Assembly: GCA_002480015.1 (NCBI GenBank)
Contig: DLQD01000123.1
Span: 1 to 7,219, forward strand
Origin: Opitutia bacterium UBA7441
Lineage (GTDB): Bacteria; Verrucomicrobiota; Verrucomicrobiia; Opitutales; Coraliomargaritaceae
DNA length: 7,219 bases
Reading direction: 5' to 3'
Numbering within the stretch: the first letter of the stretch is position 1; the number at the start of each line of letters is the position of its first letter. The notes below the pieces were generated by a model that did no database searches, was not told where the DNA came from, and was given only the letters and a program-made list of their open reading frames with translations. Below are positions 1 through 4,808 of the stretch, in pieces. Position numbers and translations under genes: made by a program.

Positions 1-271
1 GCGACAAACCCGTCAGCTCTATGCGGTACTCGCCGGCAAGGGTTGGCACGGCGATGAGGCCTCCGTTTTCCGCAACCAGTGAAGTATGCGTGTCCAAATC
101 TTCGGCCAAAGCAGTCATTTCAGCCACCGTTTTACTAGAATTCAAAACCAGAGGCACATCCTCCGCCCTTAAGCGAGCCAAGGCCGGACGCGCCGCTGAC
201 CACGAATAGGACTCATTCAGCAGGCTCCCATCCAAATCAGTGACCACCAGTAGCTTAACCCCAGCGCTCAT
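1..271 (-). CDS. HAD-family phosphatase, mannosyl-3-phosphoglycerate phosphatase-like (N-terminal part)
   Basis: The first 90 codons of a minus-strand gene whose 3' part lies beyond the left edge. The protein begins MSAGVKLLVVTDLDGSLLNE, which is HAD motif I (nucleophile Asp12, acid/base Asp14), with Ser in place of the usual Thr after DG. It continues with a YSW..A.PAL segment, then LVLNSSKTVAEM (HAD motif II, Ser45/Ser46, with the SSKT signature) and VAENGG. This order (DLDG, SSKT.AE, ENGG) is typical of the HAD-IIB mannosyl-3-phosphoglycerate phosphatase/YedP group, which dephosphorylates mannosyl-3-phosphoglycerate to the compatible solute mannosylglycerate. The substrate is inferred, since the cap domain and motifs III/IV are outside the window; another sugar phosphatase is possible. 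The ATG at 271 places motif I at the usual distance from the N-terminus. No Shine-Dalgarno precedes it. The gene is divergent from ilvB. Confidence 0.8.
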   Translation of the reverse strand, partial: MSAGVKLLVVTDLDGSLLNESYSWSAARPALARLRAEDVPLVLNSSKTVAEMTALAEDLDTHTSLVAENGGLIAVPTLAGEYRIELTGLS

Positions 272-372
272 TAGAAAGTGGGGCAAATCGGCCAAGCAGA
301 CACTGCACAACACACATCTCTGACAACTGAAGAAAACATACCGTAGTTTAGCAAAGAGCATGCCAATGCGTA

Positions 373-385
373 GGTAACGGTTACC
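373..385. promoter_or_regulatory. Palindrome GGTAACGGTTACC, possible operator
   Basis: A perfect inverted repeat, GGTAAC-G-GTTACC, lies between the divergent phosphatase and ilvB genes. An outer GCGT (368-371) and ACGC (388-391) extend the symmetry around a small internal loop. It is about 100 bases from the phosphatase start and 180 from the ilvB start. The short, centred dyad is what a dimeric transcription factor would bind, but no regulator is identified and chance cannot be excluded. Confidence 0.35.
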
Positions 386-522
386 GCACGCTATAAGGCT
401 GTTGGCCGGACCACTCCGTTTTGATTTGCGTGCAGACTGACCGATGGTCGAAAGAAGCGTGCTTCCGTGCTTGATTTGCAGGCGATTTACTGTCTTTTTC
501 CAAGCCCTTTCGTTTGGGCCTA

Positions 523-534
523 GTGTCCGGACAC
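523..534. promoter_or_regulatory. 12-bp perfect palindrome GTGTCCGGACAC upstream of ilvB
   Basis: A perfect 12-bp dyad ends 30 bases before the chosen ilvB ATG. A CTAG tetranucleotide lies on each side (519-522 and 538-541), so the element is partly symmetric over a longer stretch. The position suits an operator, or a hairpin in the ilvB 5' leader. It could also be one copy of a dispersed palindromic repeat; no second copy occurs in this window. Confidence 0.4.
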
Positions 535-564
535 CTACTAGATCACGCAAAACACCACAAAAAC

Positions 565-2349
565 ATGAAAACCGATAAAGCAATCGACTTCCCTGAACAG
601 GACGAAATTGGCCCCGAAATGAAGGGTGCTGATGTCTTGGTCGCCTCTCTTGAGCGCGAGGGTGTGGATGTGGTGTATGCCTACCCTGGTGGTGCTTCAA
701 TGGAGTTGCATCAAGCCCTGACTAAGAGCACAAAGATCCGCACCATCCTGCCCCGCTTTGAGCAGGGCGGTGGTTTCATGGCACACGGACACGCCCGTGC
801 CACGGGTAAGGCCAGTGTCTGTATGGCTACTTCGGGCCCCGGCGCGACGAATCTTGTGACCTGTATTGCCGATGCCTTTATGGACAGCATCCCGCTGATT
901 GCGATCACGGGGCAGGTTTACCAGCAATTTATCGGAAAAACCGCGTTTCAAGAGACCGACTTCTTCGGCATGACGCTGCCGATCGTAAAGCACAGTTTCC
1001 TTGTCCTCGACAAAGAGGACCTCCCGCGCGTGGTCAAAGAGGCTTTTCACATCGCCACGACTGGCCGCCCGGGCCCCGTCGTGATCGACATCCCTAAGGA
1101 TGTGCAGCAAGCCATCTTCGCACCGACCTTTCCTGCGCGAATCGACTTGCCCGGCTACAAAATCGAATCGACGAAGCCGAAAGCGAGCGACGATGAGTTG
1201 ACTGAAGTGCTCGATTTAATCTCGGGGGCCAAGCGCCCGGTGCTCTATATCGGCGGTGGCATTATCTCGGCCGAGGCGCACCTTGAGTTGCGCGAGTTTG
1301 CCGAACTGACCGGTCTACCCGTGGCTTCCACCTTGATGGGCTTGGGTGCCTTCGACGCGGAGCACCCGCAGTCGCTCTACTGGTTCGGCATGCACGGCAC
1401 CGTGGCAGGCAACTGGGCGGTCTGCGATAGCGATGTGCTGGTCTGCGCTGGTGCACGTTTCGACGACCGTATTACCGGGCTCGTTTCCAAGTTCGCACCT
1501 GAGGCAGAGATCGTACACATCGACATCGATGCTTCGGAGCACAACAAAAACAAACGTGTGCACCTCCCGATCCACTCGGACATCAAATACGCACTCACCC
1601 GCCTGAACGAGTTGGTTAAGGCAGGGAAATTCAAGAAGCCCGATATTAGTGAATGGAACGCCACCATCGAGGGATGGAAAAAAGAGCACCCGTTCAGCTA
1701 CGATAAGACGGGCCATATCACCCAGCAGGAAGCGATTGAAACTCTCTACGAAGTCACGCAAGGCGACGCGATCATCACAACGGGCGTCGGCCAGCACCAG
1801 ATGTGGGCGGCCCAATTCTTCAAGTTCCGTGAGCCGCGCACCTACATCAGCTCGCTCGGCCTCGGCACGATGGGCTTCGGCCTCCCTGCTGCGATTGGCG
1901 CAAAGGTGGCTTTTCCGGAAAAATTGGTCGTCAATATCGACGGCGATGGCTGCTTCATGATGAATATCCAGGAGCTCGCCACAGCGAAGATCGAAAAGAT
2001 CAACGCCAAGACGATCATCCTCAATAACCAGCACCTCGGTATGGTTGTGCAGTGGGAAGACCTCCTCTACGAAAGCGTGCGCGGTCAGACGATTCTTTGC
2101 GACAAGGACAACATCGGTGGCCCTGACAATCTAGATGCCATCTACCCGGATTTCGTCAAAATCTCCGAAGGTTTCGGCGTAGCCGGTCGGCGCGTTGTTA
2201 AACGTGAGGACCTCCGCCCGGCAATCGAAGAGATGATCGCCCACGATGGCCCCTATGTCCTTGAAGTCATCGTGCCATACACCGAGCACGTATTGCCGAT
2301 GATCAAACAAGGCCTTTCCGCCAAGGAAATCCTGATCAAATCCGAATAA
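565..2349 (+). CDS. ilvB: Acetohydroxyacid (acetolactate) synthase, large catalytic subunit
   Basis: A thiamine-diphosphate enzyme that condenses two pyruvates to 2-acetolactate, or pyruvate with 2-oxobutyrate to 2-aceto-2-hydroxybutyrate: the first common step of valine, leucine and isoleucine synthesis, in the cytoplasm. The 594-residue product is full length. It shows an N-terminal pyrimidine-binding domain with YAYPGG, the catalytic Glu in RFEQ (64-67, usually RHEQ) and ATSGPGATN. A central domain carries GARFDDR (296-302), the flavin-type motif that separates anabolic AHAS from catabolic AlsS. The C-terminal ThDP domain has GFGLPAAIGA and GDG (460-462) followed by NN (487-488), the Mg/diphosphate motif. 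The ATG at 565 is preferred, giving a short N-terminal tail before KGADVLVASL; an in-frame TTG at 514 and ATG at 619 are alternatives, and none has a Shine-Dalgarno site. No ilvN follows: a strong terminator closes the unit. Confidence 0.95.
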   Translation: MKTDKAIDFPEQDEIGPEMKGADVLVASLEREGVDVVYAYPGGASMELHQALTKSTKIRTILPRFEQGGGFMAHGHARATGKASVCMATSGPGATNLVTCIADAFMDSIPLIAITGQVYQQFIGKTAFQETDFFGMTLPIVKHSFLVLDKEDLPRVVKEAFHIATTGRPGPVVIDIPKDVQQAIFAPTFPARIDLPGYKIESTKPKASDDELTEVLDLISGAKRPVLYIGGGIISAEAHLELREFAELTGLPVASTLMGLGAFDAEHPQSLYWFGMHGTVAGNWAVCDSDVLVCAGARFDDRITGLVSKFAPEAEIVHIDIDASEHNKNKRVHLPIHSDIKYALTRLNELVKAGKFKKPDISEWNATIEGWKKEHPFSYDKTGHITQQEAIETLYEVTQGDAIITTGVGQHQMWAAQFFKFREPRTYISSLGLGTMGFGLPAAIGAKVAFPEKLVVNIDGDGCFMMNIQELATAKIEKINAKTIILNNQHLGMVVQWEDLLYESVRGQTILCDKDNIGGPDNLDAIYPDFVKISEGFGVAGRRVVKREDLRPAIEEMIAHDGPYVLEVIVPYTEHVLPMIKQGLSAKEILIKSE

Positions 2350-2370
2350 GTCTTGTAATTTGCAACCGAC

Positions 2371-2407
2371 TGCGGACTCCCTTTTTTAGGGGAGTCCGCA
2401 TTTTTTT
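2371..2407 (+). terminator. Strong intrinsic terminator after ilvB
   Basis: A perfect 11-bp stem, TGCGGACTCCC (2371-2381) with GGGAGTCCGCA (2390-2400), encloses an 8-base loop and is followed directly by seven T residues (2401-2407). It begins 21 bases after the ilvB stop. This is a textbook Rho-independent terminator, so ilvB is probably the last gene of its transcript. The next start codon is at 2411, so the terminator also occupies the space where a leader and ribosome site for the next gene would normally be. Confidence 0.95.
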
Positions 2408-2410
2408 GAT

Positions 2411-3439
2411 ATGAAATTAATAACAAAGATCGTGCTCGCCTCGCTCCTCACGAGCACCCTGGCCTCAGCCGATGTCGTGCGCACCCTCGACGGCGCACAA
2501 CTGACTGGCACGATCACCTTGATCGACCAGGGCGTGATCCACTTGGACACCACTTATGCCGGCACCCTAAAAATCAAGCAGGAACAAGTCGAGAGCTTTG
2601 CCTCCGACCAGCCACGTGTGGTGCGCCTGGCCAGTGGCACGGTCATGGCCGGCCCCATCGCCAGCGATCGCCAAGGCAACATCCGCATCCAGTCCGATGA
2701 CGACGTGCTCGAAACCAGCGCGGCGAAAGTCGCGGCCGCATGGACACCCGGCGCAGAAGATCCCGAGAGTATACGCAACCGCCGCGAGTGGCGCTACGAA
2801 GCCAGCGTCGACCTGACGGGCAAATCCGGCAACACGGAGAAATACCGCCTCGGCACCAGCTTCGACGCCGTGCTCAAGGGGCCGAACGATGCACTGGCAT
2901 TTTTCTTTGAATACGAGCAGGCCGAGGATGCAGGCAATAAGACTGAAGACCGCATGGCTGGCGGCGGTTCCTACGAGTCCTTCTTCAGCGAAGTGCTCGG
3001 CTGGTATGTCCGAACAGAGTTGGAAACCGACCCCATCGACAACATTGACCTACGCGCCTCAACAGGTGCCGGCCTGTCCTACCGCTTGATCAAGAAAGAT
3101 CACCAAACACTCGTTGCCCGCACTGGTCTCGGTTATCGCTACACGGCTTTTGACGACCACTCCGAAGCGGAATCCAGCGCGACACTCGACTTCGGCCTCG
3201 CTCACAGCTACCGCTTCGGGGAATACTTCAAGATGAAAAACGATCTCACCTTCGTGCCGGCGACCGATGACTTCGCCAACTATCGCATCGTCCACGACAG
3301 CGGCGTAGAGATCCCCGTCGGCAGTGGCGAGAACTGGAAGCTCCGCATGGGCATCAAGAATGAGTATGAAAGCGAAAGCACCGCCGAGAAGAAACTCGAT
3401 ACCAGTTACTACACCAAGATGATCTATTCTTGGGAGTAA
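2411..3439 (+). CDS. Exported DUF481-family (YdiY-like) outer-membrane beta-barrel protein
   Basis: A 342-residue secreted protein. Residues 1-20 are a clear Sec signal peptide (MKLITKIVLASLLTSTLASA, cleavage before DVV), which fixes the start at 2411. Residues about 21-110 contain short beta repeats of the kind (LDG..LTGTI, LASGTVMAG) common in small N-terminal domains ahead of DUF481. From about 127 to the end lies the DUF481 region, opening with WRYEASVDLTGKSGNTEKY, then alternating hydrophobic/aromatic strands and a terminal aromatic strand (TKMIYSWE), as in outer-membrane barrels. DUF481 proteins (E. coli YdiY is an example) have no settled biochemical function. The start is three bases past the ilvB terminator, so there is no normal leader; expression may come from read-through or a leaderless transcript. 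It converges with the small secreted gene on the other strand. Confidence 0.85.
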   Translation: MKLITKIVLASLLTSTLASADVVRTLDGAQLTGTITLIDQGVIHLDTTYAGTLKIKQEQVESFASDQPRVVRLASGTVMAGPIASDRQGNIRIQSDDDVLETSAAKVAAAWTPGAEDPESIRNRREWRYEASVDLTGKSGNTEKYRLGTSFDAVLKGPNDALAFFFEYEQAEDAGNKTEDRMAGGGSYESFFSEVLGWYVRTELETDPIDNIDLRASTGAGLSYRLIKKDHQTLVARTGLGYRYTAFDDHSEAESSATLDFGLAHSYRFGEYFKMKNDLTFVPATDDFANYRIVHDSGVEIPVGSGENWKLRMGIKNEYESESTAEKKLDTSYYTKMIYSWE

Positions 3440-3445
3440 TTGCAG

Positions 3446-3467
3446 TCGGGCGGATTCTGTCCCCCGA
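3446..3467 (+). terminator. Weak stem-loop after DUF481 gene, possible terminator
   Basis: TCGGG-(C)-GGA pairs with TCC-CCCGA around a TTCTG loop: 8 bp with one bulged C, beginning six bases after the DUF481 stop codon. The position is right for a 3' end, but no T-tract follows, so it would need Rho or act as an mRNA-stabilising hairpin. Confidence 0.3.
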
Positions 3468-3493
3468 TACACTTAACGCTACTTGAACATTCG

Positions 3494-3517
3494 GTCGGAG
3501 GGTAGAACCCACCCGAC
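3494..3517. other. Second stem-loop in convergent intergenic gap
   Basis: GTCGG (3494-3498) pairs with CCGAC (3513-3517), and inside it GGGT pairs with ACCC around an AGA loop, separated by a small asymmetric internal loop. It lies 15 bases beyond the minus-strand stop at 3532 and could mark the 3' end of that operon. No T-tract is present on either strand, so a terminator role is only a possibility. Confidence 0.25.
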
Positions 3518-3531
3518 TACTACGCGTCGCC

Positions 3532-4041
3532 CTACCCGAATCCGAAGATCTTCTTAATCAAGCCCCAGAAACTAGGCTGGGGTTCAGGTTGAGGCGGCAG
3601 TGAATTGGGTAGGGGCGGCTCGGCTAGAGGCTCGGCACTGCTCGAACTGGAACTACGTATGCTCGGCTCGTAGCTCAGCTCTAAACGGTAGTCTTGGATC
3701 GAGGGACGTTGCGCGACGGCGGCCTCAACGACCTCGGTGAGTTGATCAAGATAGTCCTCACCAATCGATTCGAGCAGAATGGGGCCAAAGTAATAATTGA
3801 GTGCTTCGTGCTCATAGATGACGTACCAGCCGGTTTCGAGCTGGGCAGGATCGTCGACCAGCTTGCCCGGATAGCGTTGGTCGAAATCGGCTCTGGACAG
3901 AAAGCTGGTGAATGAAATGGCCGACTCGTCAATTACGCGGATGGGCGAAGCAGCAAGAGCCGTGACTAGAAAAAACGAGCCCAGATGCGCAAGCCAGGCG
4001 CCTCGTTCTAGGCGGGTCACTCGATTCGCCATGGTATTCAT
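3532..4041 (-). CDS. Small secreted protein with proline-rich linker and amphipathic C-terminal tail (unknown function)
   Basis: I do not recognise a named family. The 169-residue product starts with a basic n-region (NRVTRLERG) and a hydrophobic segment (WLAHLGSFFLVTALAA, 16-31), a signal peptide or signal anchor probably cleaved near ALAA/SP. Residues 33-127 form a compact folded-looking domain rich in aromatics and acids (GWYVIYEHEALNYYFG at 71-86). A six-serine run follows (130-135), then a proline-rich linker (137-156), and a hydrophobic-cationic end, FWGLIKKIFGFG (158-169), which looks like a membrane- or partner-binding tail. Its ATG (4041-4039) overlaps the upstream gene's TGA (4040-4038) as ATGA, which strongly suggests translational coupling. 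A second in-frame ATG lies three codons in, at 4032. Last gene of the three-gene operon. Confidence 0.75.
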   Translation of the reverse strand: MNTMANRVTRLERGAWLAHLGSFFLVTALAASPIRVIDESAISFTSFLSRADFDQRYPGKLVDDPAQLETGWYVIYEHEALNYYFGPILLESIGEDYLDQLTEVVEAAVAQRPSIQDYRLELSYEPSIRSSSSSSAEPLAEPPLPNSLPPQPEPQPSFWGLIKKIFGFG

Positions 4042-4808
4042 AGTCCGGAAGGAAGGTTGGTCCCGTAGTCGCCCGAAGCGCTATCGGGCGTAGGTTGTGA
4101 GCCGCTGGTGGCTTCCTGGCCTGCGCAGGTGGAGCTGGACGAGGTCGGACCATCGGATCCATTCGACGCACGGCCAGAAGTTTGGCTGGACTGCCCGCTG
4201 TCTTTAGAACGATTGATCTCGATTTTTTTCGCGCTACCGGCACCACCGAAGCCGAAGTCCTCAAAACTGCGGGGCTCTTGACTGCCGCTGCCACCGGTTT
4301 GGCTATTAGGTGACCCGGTGGTGGGCCTATCGCCAGCACCACCGCCCGATGCCGTGCCGCCCTGCCCTGAGGTCGTGGATGCACTGGAGCCACCGCCACT
4401 GGCAGGCGTTTCGGTGGAACTGTCGGGCGGTGTGCCGCTGGGGCGGCCCCCGTTGCCGCGGTCACCGGTTTTGGAACTGTTGCTTTGGACGGTATCGCCG
4501 CCCCCGCTACCGCCCACACTTTCGAGCTCGCGTGGCTCACTCTGGTCACCGGAGCCGTCACGGCCACTGCGCTCGCCGACGCGGCCGGATTCCGGCAAAC
4601 CAGTGGCTGATTGCTCTTCCTTGGAATGCAGTGGAGACCTGCGCCCGTCGAAAAGGTCAGGATCCGGCCCGGCAGCGAGAGGCAGTGCGGAGAGAACGCA
4701 AATACACCCGTAGCGCAACGCTGCAACGAACGTTCCGCGCGCTGACTTAGACAAGGAATGCTCGTTGCAGCGTCGCGCTACGGTTTCGACTACAGTTTTT
4801 CGGTGCAT
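4038..4808 (-). CDS. Secreted Ser/Gly-rich low-complexity protein (unknown function)
   Basis: Up to 256 residues. Residues about 24-47 form a hydrophobic export signal (FVAALRYGCICVLSALPLAAG). Most of the rest is a disordered Ser/Gly/Thr/Pro-rich stretch, interrupted near 181-204 by a charged segment containing SFEDFGFGGAGSAKKIEI. This frame is chosen over the other open frames because it ends in an ATGA overlap with the next gene and carries a signal peptide. The start is uncertain. The ATG at 4808 overlaps the TPR gene by 19 nt but makes an unusually long 47-residue leader encoded partly by a large palindrome. An in-frame TTG at 4754, in that palindrome's loop, would give a more normal 29-residue signal peptide. 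No Shine-Dalgarno supports either. Low-complexity sequence makes homology and even gene reality less certain than for its neighbours. Confidence 0.6.
   Translation of the reverse strand: MHRKTVVETVARRCNEHSLSKSARGTFVAALRYGCICVLSALPLAAGPDPDLFDGRRSPLHSKEEQSATGLPESGRVGERSGRDGSGDQSEPRELESVGGSGGGDTVQSNSSKTGDRGNGGRPSGTPPDSSTETPASGGGSSASTTSGQGGTASGGGAGDRPTTGSPNSQTGGSGSQEPRSFEDFGFGGAGSAKKIEINRSKDSGQSSQTSGRASNGSDGPTSSSSTCAGQEATSGSQPTPDSASGDYGTNLPSGL
4708..4783. repeat. Long near-perfect inverted repeat / stem-loop
   Basis: The arms 4708-4729 and 4762-4783 are 22-nt reverse complements with one mismatch. Pairing continues inward (4730-4736 with 4755-4761), giving a stem of about 29 bp and an 18-nt loop (4737-4754). 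Read on the minus strand, the outer mismatch becomes a G-U pair, leaving a single true mismatch. It begins six bases after the TPR gene's stop codon and lies inside the N-terminal codons of the Ser/Gly-rich gene. No T-tract follows on the minus strand, so a simple terminator is unlikely. A dispersed REP/MITE-like palindrome or an operon-internal RNA hairpin is more plausible. Confidence 0.85.

Noticed and set aside
21..209. Plus-strand small open frame at the left end
   Set aside because: Antisense to the HAD phosphatase, whose motifs are clear on the minus strand.
421..479. Repeated TTGATTTGC (421-429 and 471-479) as -35 elements or a direct repeat
   Set aside because: Neither copy has a convincing -10 at proper spacing, and nine bases repeated once in 60 bases of non-coding DNA is weak evidence.
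444..578. Short open frame upstream of ilvB as an attenuation leader peptide
   Set aside because: The 44-codon reading has no run of Leu/Val/Ile codons, overlaps the ilvB start out of frame, and is not followed by a terminator-like hairpin before ilvB.
1315..2034. Long minus-strand open frame inside ilvB
   Set aside because: Lies entirely within a confidently identified ilvB gene; antisense shadow.
3929..4726. Long alternative minus-strand open frame, Ala/Pro/Arg/Val-rich
   Set aside because: It overlaps two better-supported genes, lacks a coupled end, and its composition is typical of an out-of-frame reading of GC-rich low-complexity DNA.
4310..4750. Plus-strand open frames opposite the Ser/Gly-rich gene
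   Set aside because: Trp/Arg/His-rich or Pro-rich antisense readings with no domain or signal; shadows of the minus-strand gene.
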